DNA of 64,000 bases from F1-120-MAGs118 sp013360535 (lineage in GTDB: Bacteria; Planctomycetota; UBA1135; GCA-002686595). The stretch spans positions 124,001-188,000 of the forward strand of contig JAPKHC010000001.1 of NCBI GenBank assembly GCA_026647215.1, given 5' to 3'. Positions 49,191 to 57,985 of this stretch are shown piece after piece. The position numbers were made by a program, and so were the translations under genes. The notes under the pieces were generated by a model that saw nothing but the letters and a program-made list of their open reading frames with translations, did no database searches and was not told where the DNA came from. How positions within the stretch are numbered: position 1 is the stretch's first letter; each line of letters opens with the position of its first letter.

Positions 49191-50774
49191 CTAAGGCGCG
49201 CGGACGAATTCCCCACCGGAGACGCGGGCGAGCTCCTCCAGAGTGCCGTTGCCGCCGCCGCCGAGCTGCACGCAATGAAAGACGACTTCCGAGCGCCAAC
49301 CGACCGCTTCCCAGTAGGGTTCGACCCACGCCGAACCCTCGGCCGTCGCGCCGTCGCACAGCACGATCACGGTGTCCTCCTCGAGCCGCTCGGAATCCGT
49401 CGACTCGCCCGAGACGGCCTTCATCAGGAGCTCGATCGCCGGGCGCAACTGGGTGCCCCCGGCCGGTTTTTGGCCTCCGACCCAGCTGCGAGCTGCCGCC
49501 AAGTTTGCCGGCGTCGCCTGTTGCAGCCGTTCCTTCCATACGTGAACGTTGTTGTCGAACAGGATCACGCGAAAGCGCGCCTTGGGCCCGAGCGCCTCGA
49601 CGAAGCCCGTCAGCTGCTCGAGCGCCTCACGGTAACGCGACTCGCCGCTCGGCCCCGGCGTCTCCATCGAGCCCGAACGGTCGAGCACGAACGTCACGCG
49701 GTCGGTCTGGGGCCGCAAACCGAAGAAATTCGCCTTCGTCGCCTCTCCCGCGGCGCCCTTCGCCGGTTCGCCCAGCGCTCCGCTCGAGCGCGCGCGCCAC
49801 CACTGGCTCCAGCGCTCCGGATAGGCGCCGATCGACGTGCCCGAGCGCCGCCGCAGCTCCGCCACGACCGCAGATTCGACCCGCCGCGAGCCGTTGTCGG
49901 TGTCGCGCCGCCCGACCCACAGCGCCAGCGTCTCGATCAAGGCCGGCACCACCACCTCGTCGGCGAGAGCGGGCGCCAGCGCGAGCGCGCGCACCGACGC
50001 GCGCCAGTCCGGCCGCAGCAACAGCGTGGTCACGTGCGCCGCGAGCGCGCGGGCGGCGTTGCCCGAGGGGTTGAGCTCGACCGCCGCGAAGTGCCGCTGC
50101 GCGACGTAACGCGGTGTCCACTGCGGCTCGCGCTCGACGCGTGCGAGCCAGTCGATCATCAGCGCGTGCACGCCCTCGTCGCTCCAGCCGCACAGCGCCC
50201 GCAGCGCCGCGTCGCGCACGCCGAGTTCGGGATCCTGCGCCGCCGTGAGGAGCGCCAGCAACGTCGCGGGCTCGCGGCGCCCCGCGAGCAGCTCCAAGGC
50301 CACTTTCCTGCGGGAAATCAGGCCAGTTTCGCCGGGCGCGAGCACCGTGCGCGCGAGCCAATCGAGCGTGTCGCCCTCGCGCGAGGCATCGAGCGCGCGC
50401 CGGAAGCCCTCGCGCGCCGCTTCCGCGATCTGGTGGCGCTGCTGCGGCGACTTCAGGCCGGGCGGCGGCGCCGCGCCGGGGTCGAGCTGCGCCAGATCGA
50501 GCAGCGCGAGCAGCACTTCCTTGCGCCGCTCCGGCCGCGCCACGTGCAGCATGCGCAGCTCCGCGATGAGCGTCTCTGCACGCGCGACCTCTTCCGGCGT
50601 GAACTCCAGCGACGCCTTCCGCGCGCGCTCGAGCCACTTCGTCGCTCGCGCGACGGGATCGGCCTCGTCCTTCTGCGCCCTGGGCGACTTCTGAGCGCCC
50701 GTTGGCTGCGACGCACCTCCCGCCGCCGCCGCGACGCCCAGTCCGATCGCCAGTGCCCAGCCCGCGAGTGCCAC
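49191..50774 (-). CDS. Secreted HEAT-repeat / von Willebrand A domain protein
   Basis: The 527-residue precursor has a signal peptide (WALAIGLGVAAAAGGA). A helical repeat region at about 80-320 follows (LAQLDPGAA..., RRKVALELLAGRREPATLLALLTAAQDPELGVRDAALRAL). The C-terminal VWA domain begins at about 355 with the MIDAS motif DRSGSM and VILFDNN, GGTQLRPA, VIVLCDGA. VWA domains bind metal and protein partners. It lies 32 bases after the pentaheme cytochrome gene. The GTG start at 50774 precedes the signal peptide. Confidence 0.82.
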   Translation of the reverse strand: MALAGWALAIGLGVAAAAGGASQPTGAQKSPRAQKDEADPVARATKWLERARKASLEFTPEEVARAETLIAELRMLHVARPERRKEVLLALLDLAQLDPGAAPPPGLKSPQQRHQIAEAAREGFRRALDASREGDTLDWLARTVLAPGETGLISRRKVALELLAGRREPATLLALLTAAQDPELGVRDAALRALCGWSDEGVHALMIDWLARVEREPQWTPRYVAQRHFAAVELNPSGNAARALAAHVTTLLLRPDWRASVRALALAPALADEVVVPALIETLALWVGRRDTDNGSRRVESAVVAELRRRSGTSIGAYPERWSQWWRARSSGALGEPAKGAAGEATKANFFGLRPQTDRVTFVLDRSGSMETPGPSGESRYREALEQLTGFVEALGPKARFRVILFDNNVHVWKERLQQATPANLAAARSWVGGQKPAGGTQLRPAIELLMKAVSGESTDSERLEEDTVIVLCDGATAEGSAWVEPYWEAVGWRSEVVFHCVQLGGGGNGTLEELARVSGGEFVRAP

Positions 50775-50806
50775 GCGCCCGGTCTACCTCGGCGCGGGCG
50801 CCCCGG

Positions 50807-51820
50807 CTACGGCGCGAGCTCGCGTTCGAGGAACAGCACGGGCTTGTCGAGCCGTGGGTCGACGTGCCGCGCCCGCAGCGCGACCTTGGCGGCTTTCACC
50901 GGCAATTCGAGGCTGAGCGAGTCTCCGACCGGCAGGTACGCCTCGGTCGTGAGCACGAGCGTCTCGCGCGCCAGTTCCTTGCCGTCGGGCCCGAGCGCGA
51001 CCGCGACGAACTCGAGCTCGCGCCCAATCAAGCCCGGCACACGATGCCCCGCGCGGTTGGCGATCACCACGCGCGTCGAACGCTCCGCGCTCTCCAGCGT
51101 GACCCCGAAGGCCTGCGCGAGGAAGTGCGGATCGCGCGGCGTCTGCAGCGCATGGCTGCGCACGGTGCGCTTCGTCTCGCCTTGGCCGACCTCACGCAAC
51201 GGCGCCATGTGGCATGCGACGCAGCTCGCGCCCGCGGGTTTGGTCTCCCACTGCTCGAAGTCGCGCACGAGCCCGATCACCGGGCCGACCGTCGTGCGGT
51301 GGCACGTCGCGCACAGCGCATCCGAGCCTGCGCCGGAGAAGCTCTCCGACTTGCGCGTCCCGTGGTCCTGCGTCGGCGCTCCCGTCGGCCCGAGCAGCGC
51401 GCCATCGCTCGCCAGGTGGCAACTCTCGCAAGACACGCCGAAGTGCCGCTCGTCCTTGCGCGCCTCGGGCTTGGTCGCGAGGAGCTCGTCCTCTTCGCCG
51501 TGCAGCGCCACCGGCGCATGGCATCCGTGGCAACTCTCCGCCTTCTTGCGACCGACGAGATCCTCTTGGTACGGCTCGTTCTCCCACGCCAGCGCGTGCG
51601 TCGTCGCCGCCCAGCTCTCGAGCGCCTCGCGATGGCACTCGCCGCACTTCACCTCGTTCGCACGCGCCAGCGTCGCCGGCCGTCCATCCGCCACCGGTGC
51701 GGGGGCCTTGAGGTCCCAACCGTCGAGCCTTGCCGTCGCCCCCTGCGTCGCCGCGAGGGTGAGTCCCGCCAGCGCGAGTTGTGCCACGCTTCGCAGCCGG
51801 GGTCGTGTCGTGCCGTTCAT
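50807..51820 (-). CDS. Exported pentaheme cytochrome c
   Basis: The 337-residue precursor has a signal peptide (RSVAQLALAGLTLAATQGATA). Five CXXCH heme sites follow at residues 59-63 (CGECH), 97-101 (CHGCH), 131-135 (CESCH), 170-174 (CATCH) and 200-204 (CVACH). A C-terminal domain of about 130 residues with beta character has no heme motif. It resembles cytochrome c554-like electron carriers. ATG 51820 is the first Met before the signal peptide. It is followed by the VWA gene, probably on the same transcript. Confidence 0.88.
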   Translation of the reverse strand: MNGTTRPRLRSVAQLALAGLTLAATQGATARLDGWDLKAPAPVADGRPATLARANEVKCGECHREALESWAATTHALAWENEPYQEDLVGRKKAESCHGCHAPVALHGEEDELLATKPEARKDERHFGVSCESCHLASDGALLGPTGAPTQDHGTRKSESFSGAGSDALCATCHRTTVGPVIGLVRDFEQWETKPAGASCVACHMAPLREVGQGETKRTVRSHALQTPRDPHFLAQAFGVTLESAERSTRVVIANRAGHRVPGLIGRELEFVAVALGPDGKELARETLVLTTEAYLPVGDSLSLELPVKAAKVALRARHVDPRLDKPVLFLERELAP

Positions 51821-51896
51821 TCGGCTCGAACCATAGTCCCTGCGCGCCGGGTCGCGCCACGCGGCGCGTCGGAGCCCTCGTGCCACGGCACGTTCG

Positions 51897-53741
51897 TCAC
51901 GGCGTGAGCACGAAGGTCAAGCCTGCGCTGAGCAGGATCGCCGGCGGCGGGAAGTTCGGTTCGCGCACGTAGGCCTGGAAATACAACTGCTGACCAGCCA
52001 CCAGGGGAGTGTGGAGCGCGCCGGGGTGCGTGCTGATCCAGGCGAGGAAGTCGAGCGACATCCCGCCGTCACACTGGCCGGCGGAGCCTCCGAGCGAAGT
52101 CGCGCCCAGGCGCTGGCGAGGCCCGGCGACGCACAGCGTGCTCGGATGGGAGGGCGACAAGCTCTGGGCCAGCGGCGCGATCCCATACTGAATCAGGGCG
52201 CTGCGTTGGCCGTCGGCCTGCGCGACCTGCAGGACCAGCCCCGAAGTGGCGGAGATCGAGGGACTGCCGGACGCACCGAGCAAGGGGGTGCAACCGGAGC
52301 TCGACGTCGCGCTTGTGCAGTAGGTCGTGCCTGTCGTCTCGTCGACCAGGCCGTCGCAGTCGTCGTCGATCCCGTTGGGGAGTTCCGGCGCGAGCGGGTG
52401 GATGGCGGCGTTGGAGTCGTCGCAGTCGCCGTCGTCGGTACGCCACCCGGCCGGGATCGGCAGGCACGCCAGCTGCGAGACTCCGGACACGCCGTACCCA
52501 TCCTGGTCCTGGTCGGGGTGCACGGAGAAGCACAGGTCGCGAGCGAACAGGTCCGCGGCGCCGTTGGTGTCCCCGCTCACCCAGTCCGATTGGGCCGAGC
52601 TGAGGAACGCCGTCGAGAAGGCGCTGTCCACCGCGAGCGAGATCGCGCCGGCCGCAGCCTGTTGCTGGCTGAGTGAGAGGCTCACTCGGCGGCACTCGTT
52701 CGTGGCGAAATCGTAGGCGAACGCGTCCGGTGCCCCGTTGGTGTCGCTCGGCACCAGCTTGTTCGAGCTCGACACGAACGCGAGGAGCCGCCGGTCCGTC
52801 GAGATCGACAGGTTCGTGGCGTGGTCCACGACGTTGTTCGCCGTTGGGTCGATGCGCGTCAGCGTGTTCGTCGGGACATCGAGGGCGAGCAGCCCCTTCG
52901 GAAGGCCGGCGGCATTCGGCACGCGCCAGATGGCGAGCAGTCCATCGTTGGAAATCGCCTTGCAGATCGGCCTGTAGCCGGACGGGATGCCTACGACCGA
53001 ATGCAAGGTGACCGGCGCGGAGTTGGGCAGCGTCTTGGTGGAGACGTAGGCATCGGTGCCAATCGGGATGAACCAGACCCACGTGCTGTACAGGACTCTC
53101 GTGCCATCCCGCGACACGGTGTAGTCGACCACGCGGCCTCCCCCCGCGTAGCAAGTGCTGCCGGTGGCCAGGACCAGCGTCTGGGGCGCGCCGGTGTCGT
53201 AGACCAGCAAATCGCTGCTGCACATCTCGTCGACCTGGAACACGGTGTACTGGCCCGTTCCGGCCATGGCAGGCACGCCGACGTACGTGCCCGGGACGTT
53301 GAATCCCGTGAGCTCGCGCGTCTGCTGGGGAAGTCGATCGCGCAGGTACACGTCCTCGGGTTCGTCGACCGCGCCGACCTCGAGCCCGTTCCCGCGGAAC
53401 GCGATCCAGTTGCCGTCGTCGGAAATGCCGCCCAGCGTGCTCGGCGAAGTGCTCTGGGCGCCGGAATCGGAACGGCTGACGAGCTCGATCACGCCGGTGT
53501 TGCGGTCCAGCACGAAGATGTCGCGGACCGCGCCGTTCAGATCGTTCGCAACGAGATTGGTGGCCGTGCTCTCGAACGCGACGAACCGTCCGTCCGCGCT
53601 CGACTTGACCGCTCCCGTCGATCCGTTCGCCTCGACGCCGCCGGGCCCGAGGTTGAGTCGAGCGAGAGTCTGGGCGAGGGCCGGACGTGCGGACAGGCCG
53701 GTGCAGGCGACGAGCGCGAGAGCGATGCAGGCGAGGCGCAT
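51897..53741 (-). CDS. Secreted beta-propeller protein with MopE-type Asp repeat and planctomycete C-terminal module
   Basis: The 614-residue precursor has a signal peptide (LACIALALVACTGLSARPALA). TolB/WD40-like repeats (SADGRFVAFESTATNLV, ISDDGNWIAFRG, VSRDGTRVLYST, STDRRLLAFVSS) fill residues 40-400. A MopE-type Ca-binding stretch at about 430-490 has DQDQDGYG and GIDDDCDGLVDE. A C-terminal module (YCTSATSSSGCTPLLGASGSPS) ends LYFQAYVREP...LTFVL. It is probably a surface or periplasmic protein. The role is unknown. Confidence 0.8.
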   Translation of the reverse strand: MRLACIALALVACTGLSARPALAQTLARLNLGPGGVEANGSTGAVKSSADGRFVAFESTATNLVANDLNGAVRDIFVLDRNTGVIELVSRSDSGAQSTSPSTLGGISDDGNWIAFRGNGLEVGAVDEPEDVYLRDRLPQQTRELTGFNVPGTYVGVPAMAGTGQYTVFQVDEMCSSDLLVYDTGAPQTLVLATGSTCYAGGGRVVDYTVSRDGTRVLYSTWVWFIPIGTDAYVSTKTLPNSAPVTLHSVVGIPSGYRPICKAISNDGLLAIWRVPNAAGLPKGLLALDVPTNTLTRIDPTANNVVDHATNLSISTDRRLLAFVSSSNKLVPSDTNGAPDAFAYDFATNECRRVSLSLSQQQAAAGAISLAVDSAFSTAFLSSAQSDWVSGDTNGAADLFARDLCFSVHPDQDQDGYGVSGVSQLACLPIPAGWRTDDGDCDDSNAAIHPLAPELPNGIDDDCDGLVDETTGTTYCTSATSSSGCTPLLGASGSPSISATSGLVLQVAQADGQRSALIQYGIAPLAQSLSPSHPSTLCVAGPRQRLGATSLGGSAGQCDGGMSLDFLAWISTHPGALHTPLVAGQQLYFQAYVREPNFPPPAILLSAGLTFVLTP

Positions 53742-53852
53742 GGCGTGTTCCTGTGCGGGTAGGCGAGCGGCGGGCAGGCCGCCTACGTGAACGTAGGGGC
53801 AGCAGGTCCAACGCGCAAGGCACACCGCCCGGGTCGCATCGCCGTGCCCGTC

Positions 53853-53885
53853 TCGGACGCAGGCCTGCCGGGATCCTGCGTCCGA
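53853..53885 (-). terminator. Hairpin after dps
   Basis: A perfect 11-bp inverted repeat (53853-53863 and 53875-53885) with an 11-base loop lies 12 bases after the dps stop (53897) on the minus strand. No T-run follows, so it may be an RNA-stabilising or rho-assisted end. Confidence 0.5.
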
Positions 53886-53896
53886 ACGTCCCGCTC

Positions 53897-54418
53897 CTAG
53901 ACGCCCAGCGTCGCGCGCAGGAACCAGCCGTGCTTCTCGTGCTGCTGCAGGATGCCGGTGAGCAGGTCGGCGGTGTCGATGTCGCCGGATTCCTCGGCCA
54001 TCAGGCGCGTGTCGCGCAGGCCCTCCGAGAAGGCGTCGAAGCGTGCGATCAGGAGCTCCGCGAGCTCGACGTCGCGCTGCACCTCGAGCGGCAGTTCCGC
54101 CAGGCGTGACGTGCGCGCGGCGATGCGTGTGGTGCCGCAGGCCGTGCCGCCGAGGATGACGGCGCGCTCGGCGAGCTCGTCGTTCCACTGCGCGAGCGCC
54201 GTCGCGAACGTCTCGAACAACGGATGCAGCGTCGGGAAGCCCGGGCCCTTGACGTTCCAGTGCGCGACCTTGACCTGCGAGTGCAGGTCGATGCCTTCGG
54301 CGAGGCGTTCGTTGAGCGCGGCGACGATGCGCTCGCGCGAGGTCTCGTTGAGCGCGCTGGGGGTCGACGTGCGCACGGCGACGTTGGGAACGCTGCTCTT
54401 CACGGTGGCGCGGGTCAT
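53897..54418 (-). CDS. dps: Dps-family DNA-protection ferritin
   Basis: Dodecameric mini-ferritin that oxidises and stores iron, protecting DNA against peroxide. The 173-residue protein has the inter-subunit ferroxidase residues: H53 (VAHWNVKG), H65 (FPTLHPLFE), D80 and E84 (WNDELAERA). GTACGTTRIA follows. It starts at ATG 54418. It is third in the perR, ahpC, dps row. I did not find a PerR-like box in its own upstream region. Confidence 0.92.
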   Translation of the reverse strand: MTRATVKSSVPNVAVRTSTPSALNETSRERIVAALNERLAEGIDLHSQVKVAHWNVKGPGFPTLHPLFETFATALAQWNDELAERAVILGGTACGTTRIAARTSRLAELPLEVQRDVELAELLIARFDAFSEGLRDTRLMAEESGDIDTADLLTGILQQHEKHGWFLRATLGV

Positions 54419-54598
54419 GGCGCAAGCTCCTTCGTCGTCGGGGCCTCCGGAGCGGGCGCCGACGTCGCGTCCGCGGGCCGGGCCGCCGCGCCGCGACGGG
54501 CGGCGCGAGCGACTCGGGAGGCCGAAGGTCGGCATAGCTCGCCCCACGCCGTCGCTCGCGGTGCGCTTGCTCCGCAGGAAACGCCGTCGCTGTGCGTA

Positions 54599-54630
54599 AC
54601 GCCGCGCGTCGGCGCGTCGGCGCGCGGCGT
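54599..54630 (-). terminator. Hairpin after ahpC
   Basis: A perfect 10-bp inverted repeat (54599-54608 and 54621-54630) with a 12-base loop lies 8 bases after the ahpC stop (54639). It is followed on the minus strand by TACGC and no T-run. It probably ends the ahpC transcript before dps. Confidence 0.55.
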
Positions 54631-54638
54631 AGGCGTGA

Positions 54639-55175
54639 CTAGACGGAGAGCGTCGGCTGGCCCGGCTTCCAGTTGCACGGGCAGAGCTCGTCGGTCTGCA
54701 GCGCGTCGAGCGTGCGCAGCACCTCGTCGACCGAACGGCCGACCGACAGGTCGTGCACGCAGACGTGCCGGATCACGCCCTCGGGATCGACGACGAACGT
54801 CGCGCGCAGCGGGATGCCTTCCTGCTTGTGCAGGATGCCGAGCGCCTGCGAGAGCTCGCGCTTCAAGTCCGCGAGCATCGGGTAGGGGAGTTCCTTGAGG
54901 CCGGGATGCTGGTTGCGCCACGCGAGGTGCACGTATTGCGAGTCGCAGGAGAAGCCGAGCACCTGCGCGTCGCGCTCGCGGAAGTCCTGCGCGCGCCGGC
55001 CGAACTCGGCGATCTCGGTCGGGCACACGAAGGTGAAGTCGAGCGGCCACGCGAACAGCACGAGCCACTTGCCCGGGTAGGAGTCCTGCGCGATCTCCGC
55101 GAACTCCGAGCCCGCGGTGCGCGAGACGCAGGCCTGCAGGCGGAAGGAGGGGAGCTTGTCACCGACGGTCAGCAT
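54639..55175 (-). CDS. ahpC: AhpC/Prx-type peroxiredoxin
   Basis: Thiol peroxidase that reduces H2O2 and organic peroxides. The 178-residue protein has the peroxidatic Cys51 in DFTFVCPTE and a C-terminal CPCNW (Cys165/167) with the resolving cysteine. Start ATG 55175 is chosen at MLTVGDKLP. No AhpF or AhpD gene is nearby, so the reductant is unknown. A PerR-box-like site lies 61 bases upstream. Confidence 0.93.
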   Translation of the reverse strand: MLTVGDKLPSFRLQACVSRTAGSEFAEIAQDSYPGKWLVLFAWPLDFTFVCPTEIAEFGRRAQDFRERDAQVLGFSCDSQYVHLAWRNQHPGLKELPYPMLADLKRELSQALGILHKQEGIPLRATFVVDPEGVIRHVCVHDLSVGRSVDEVLRTLDALQTDELCPCNWKPGQPTLSV

Positions 55176-55236
55176 GGGAGGGTCCTTCTTGGAGGTCGTT
55201 GGAACGAGCTGCGCCGATCCTGGGCCCCGGCGCAGA

Positions 55237-55251
55237 TTGGACAAGGTCTAA
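55237..55251. promoter_or_regulatory. PerR-box-like operator upstream of ahpC
   Basis: The 15-base site TTGGACAAGGTCTAA is an imperfect 7-1-7 inverted repeat, the geometry of Fur/PerR boxes. The same element occurs before perR (55831-55845). It begins 61 bases upstream of the ahpC start codon, as expected for a repressor overlapping a promoter. Confidence 0.68.
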
Positions 55252-55307
55252 AGTGTTCGTATTCCCCTGAAAAGGGCGGGTTCGTGGCCCCGGCGGGGCG
55301 GATCTCA

Positions 55308-55333
55308 GAGACCGTGAAGGAATTCACGGTCTC
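55308..55333. terminator. 11-bp inverted repeat between perR and ahpC
   Basis: A perfect palindrome with 11-bp arms (55308-55318 and 55323-55333) and a 4-base loop lies 72 bases after the perR stop. It could be the perR terminator; no T-run follows on the minus strand. An operator role cannot be excluded. Confidence 0.5.
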
Positions 55334-55405
55334 GACGTCCGGCGCCGCCAGGCGACGGCGCAATCAGCATTCTGAGAGCTCGTATCCTCATTTCTTCACG
55401 AGTGC

Positions 55406-55825
55406 TCAGCCGTCGCGTCGCCGCGCGCGCCGTCGCCCGCGCAGCACGACCTGGAACTCGCTCACGTCGAGCCCCGGCAGCTCCGGCACGCCTTCGACAC
55501 GCAGCGCCTCCCACGGCACGTCGACGATCGCACCGCTCGTCTCGTCGACGAAGTGGTGGTGCGGCTCGACCTTGGGGTCGTACACCACGCGCCCCTCGCT
55601 CAGCACGAGCTCGCGCAGGAGCCCCTTCTCCACGAACAGGTGGAGCGTGTTGTAGACCGTCGCGCGCGACACCACCGGCAGTCGCGCCGCCACGACCTCG
55701 AGCACCGTGTCCGCCGCCGGATGCTGGTCCGTGGCGAGCACGTACTCGGCGATCGCGAGGCGCTGGGCACTGGCCTGGATGCCGTGCTCCTCGAGCCTTC
55801 GCCGGATGTCGGTCCTTTGCGTCAT
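55406..55825 (-). CDS. perR: Fur-family peroxide regulator (PerR-like) without structural-zinc cysteines
   Basis: The 139-residue repressor has the winged helix (QRLAIAEYVL, RATVYNTLHLFVEKGLL) and the PerR regulatory-metal residues H35, D83, H89, H91 and D102 (Asp, as in PerR; Fur usually has Glu). The protein has no cysteine at all. In B. subtilis PerR the cysteines of CENC and the second pair hold a structural zinc; here the region reads DETS. Similar Cys-free PerR proteins are known in Leptospira. A 15-base operator-like site lies directly upstream, so it is probably autoregulated. Confidence 0.85.
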   Translation of the reverse strand: MTQRTDIRRRLEEHGIQASAQRLAIAEYVLATDQHPAADTVLEVVAARLPVVSRATVYNTLHLFVEKGLLRELVLSEGRVVYDPKVEPHHHFVDETSGAIVDVPWEALRVEGVPELPGLDVSEFQVVLRGRRRARRRDG

Positions 55826-55830
55826 CGTTC

Positions 55831-55845
55831 TTAGACTAAGTCCAA
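55831..55845. promoter_or_regulatory. PerR-box-like operator upstream of perR
   Basis: TTAGACTAAGTCCAA is a 15-base 7-1-7 inverted repeat (TTAGACT-A-AGTCCAA; one mismatch between arms). It ends 6 bases before the perR start codon. It matches the site upstream of ahpC (TTGGAC...GTCTAA, same element on the other strand). Confidence 0.7.
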
Positions 55846-55981
55846 TCTTCGGTCGCCGCAAGCTCGCCACTGGAGAGCGACCCGTCCGACGCTCCTCCGG
55901 CCATTCCCGCTCGACCTCCGCAAGCAAGGAGGCCCGGGCCATTGCGCGGCCCGGGCCTCGTTCACTTCCCTCAGGCCAGGT

Positions 55982-57985
55982 TCAGTTCAGCTCGACGCGC
56001 ACGCGGTTGCTCGCCGTGCCGAGCCCCGGGTTGCTTCCGAGGGTGAGACCGATCGCCTGGAAGTAGACCTGCGTTTCCGGCAGGCCCGCCAGCGGCAGCG
56101 AGAAGACGCCGATGCCCGCGGCATCGAGCACGATCAGCGGGCTGTTGACGGCGCCACACTGCGGCACCAGCAGGTTGCCGAGCGGCAGGAACACCTGGTT
56201 GTTGAACACGACGTCATCGTTCGAGTCGGTCGGGCAGTCGAGCCAGCCCTGGACCAGCGCGACGTCGTTGGGCATGCCCCGCAGGAGGAACGTGACCGTC
56301 GCGCCCGCCGGGAGGTTGCCGGTGCGGTCGACGTTCAGCGCCTCGAGCGTCATGCCGAACTGCGGCGGCGTGCAGGCCTCGTCCCCACCGCGGTCGGGAA
56401 CGAGCTTGCCGTCGCGGTTGAGGTCGACGAGGCGCACGTGCCCATCGACGTCCGTGCGGACATCGCAGGGCAGCCAGCTCTGGCCGACGAGGATCATCGC
56501 GATGCCGGGCTCGATGTCCTTCGCGTCACCCGACTCCGCCTGCAGCGCGGTCGAGAGCAGGTGGAGGTCCGGCGACGGCGTCGTCGGGCTGACGAAGCCC
56601 TGCATGCGAGCCTGGAAGTTGCCCGACAGCATCACGAGCCGCGTGCCGAGCGGCGTGACCGAGCACGCCACCGCGCCCGGAGTCCCGGGGAAGTTGCTCG
56701 GGGCCACGCCGATGACCGCCTCGATGTCCGAGTTGGACAGGAACACGCTGCCACCCCCGCAGAACGAGTCGACGTCCCACGTCGGCGGGAAGGCCGGCGT
56801 GCCACCCGGCTCGACCGCCGGCGTGTTGACCTCGTCGTGCTCGATGATGCAGTTGCGGACGATCATCGCGGCGCGTTCGGCGCGCGGGTCCACATCCGCG
56901 GCGACCGGCGTCGCCTGGTGGTGCACGACGTGCCGGTCGGGCCCCATGCAGAAGTCGCGCGCGCGGTAGATCGTGTTGTTGAACAGCGCGGCCCCGCCTT
57001 CCTGCGAGAACACGTGCTGTTCCTGCTCCCACAGGAAGTTCGAGAGGACCCGCGGACGCGCCCAGCTCTGGCTCGTCGCCTGGATCTGGATGCCGGTCTC
57101 CTGCTCGTACATGCGGTTGCCGCGGATCAGCGTCGAGTCCTCGCGGGTGGGGTAGACGGTGATGTAGATGCCGCGGCTCGAGGGGCCGATGTCACCGAAG
57201 AAGAAGTCGCCGTGGCGCGAGATCTCGTTGTTCTCGATCACGTACTGCGTCGGCGCCGAGGTGTTCGAGATGATGCGAATCCCCGTGCCGCCGCCGGCCA
57301 CGCCACCGGGCGGGGTCGGGTTGGGGAACACCTGCTGGAACTTGTTCTCGGTGATCACGCAGTCGCGGACCTCGGTCTTGATCGGCTTGTCCGAGGTCAC
57401 GCTCGCGACCCGCAGCTCGACGCCAGTGCCGCCGTTGCGGATCGTGAAGCCCTGGATGATGCTCGCCGGCATGGTCCCGCCCGAGTAGAAGCGCGGGCCT
57501 TCGGTGTCGACGACGAGGACCGGGCTGCTCGTCATGCCGCCGTCGAGCGCGATCTCCGCATTCGACAGCGTCTGCAACTTCACGCCGTGGGCGGGCAGCC
57601 GCAGGTTCGAGACGGAGTACGAGGTCACCGCCGTGCCGTTGTCGCGCACGTTGAACACCACCGGGAACACCGGCGCCGCGTTGGGATCCCAGAGCATGTC
57701 GTTCACCGCCGCCGACACGTCGTTGTAGGGCTGCGCCGCGGTGCCGAGCAGCGGATTGCCGCCCGAGCCCCAGCGCGTGCCGCTGAACGGGCTCGCCGGA
57801 TCGATGTGGATGATGTCGCCCGTGGTCCACACGAGGCTGTGGTTGCCGGCCTGCGCGTACGCGCCTTGCGACGCGATCACGGTCGTCGTGCCGACGATCA
57901 ACGCGAGCCCGAGGCCGCGTGCGAGGCGCCGCAGCGCCGCACTCGCGGGCTGGAACATGGATTCGGTCTGTCCGAGGAATTGCAT
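55982..57985 (-). CDS. Secreted right-handed beta-helix protein
   Basis: The 667-residue precursor has a signal peptide (LARGLGLALIVGTTTVIASQGAYA). Parallel beta-helix rungs span about 130-420 (SIIQGFTIRNGGTGVEL, TEVRDCVITENKFQQ, YVIENNEISRHGDFFF, STLIRGNRMYEQETGIQI). A beta-rich C-terminal part ends VYFQAIGLTLGSNPG...RVRVEL, similar to the ends of the S8 protease and propeller protein. It is an outer or periplasmic protein, possibly a polysaccharide-binding or lyase-like protein, but no catalytic residues are recognised. ATG 57985 is preferred; ATG 57958 would remove nine residues. Confidence 0.78.
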   Translation of the reverse strand: MQFLGQTESMFQPASAALRRLARGLGLALIVGTTTVIASQGAYAQAGNHSLVWTTGDIIHIDPASPFSGTRWGSGGNPLLGTAAQPYNDVSAAVNDMLWDPNAAPVFPVVFNVRDNGTAVTSYSVSNLRLPAHGVKLQTLSNAEIALDGGMTSSPVLVVDTEGPRFYSGGTMPASIIQGFTIRNGGTGVELRVASVTSDKPIKTEVRDCVITENKFQQVFPNPTPPGGVAGGGTGIRIISNTSAPTQYVIENNEISRHGDFFFGDIGPSSRGIYITVYPTREDSTLIRGNRMYEQETGIQIQATSQSWARPRVLSNFLWEQEQHVFSQEGGAALFNNTIYRARDFCMGPDRHVVHHQATPVAADVDPRAERAAMIVRNCIIEHDEVNTPAVEPGGTPAFPPTWDVDSFCGGGSVFLSNSDIEAVIGVAPSNFPGTPGAVACSVTPLGTRLVMLSGNFQARMQGFVSPTTPSPDLHLLSTALQAESGDAKDIEPGIAMILVGQSWLPCDVRTDVDGHVRLVDLNRDGKLVPDRGGDEACTPPQFGMTLEALNVDRTGNLPAGATVTFLLRGMPNDVALVQGWLDCPTDSNDDVVFNNQVFLPLGNLLVPQCGAVNSPLIVLDAAGIGVFSLPLAGLPETQVYFQAIGLTLGSNPGLGTASNRVRVELN

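Noticed and set aside
49032..51836. 934-residue plus-strand frame over the VWA and cytochrome genes
   Set aside because: It is antisense to genes with clear signal peptide, VWA and heme motifs and has no recognisable motif of its own.
55169..55363. 64-residue minus-strand frame between perR and ahpC
   Set aside because: It spans the operator-like site and the 11-bp inverted repeat and has no family features.
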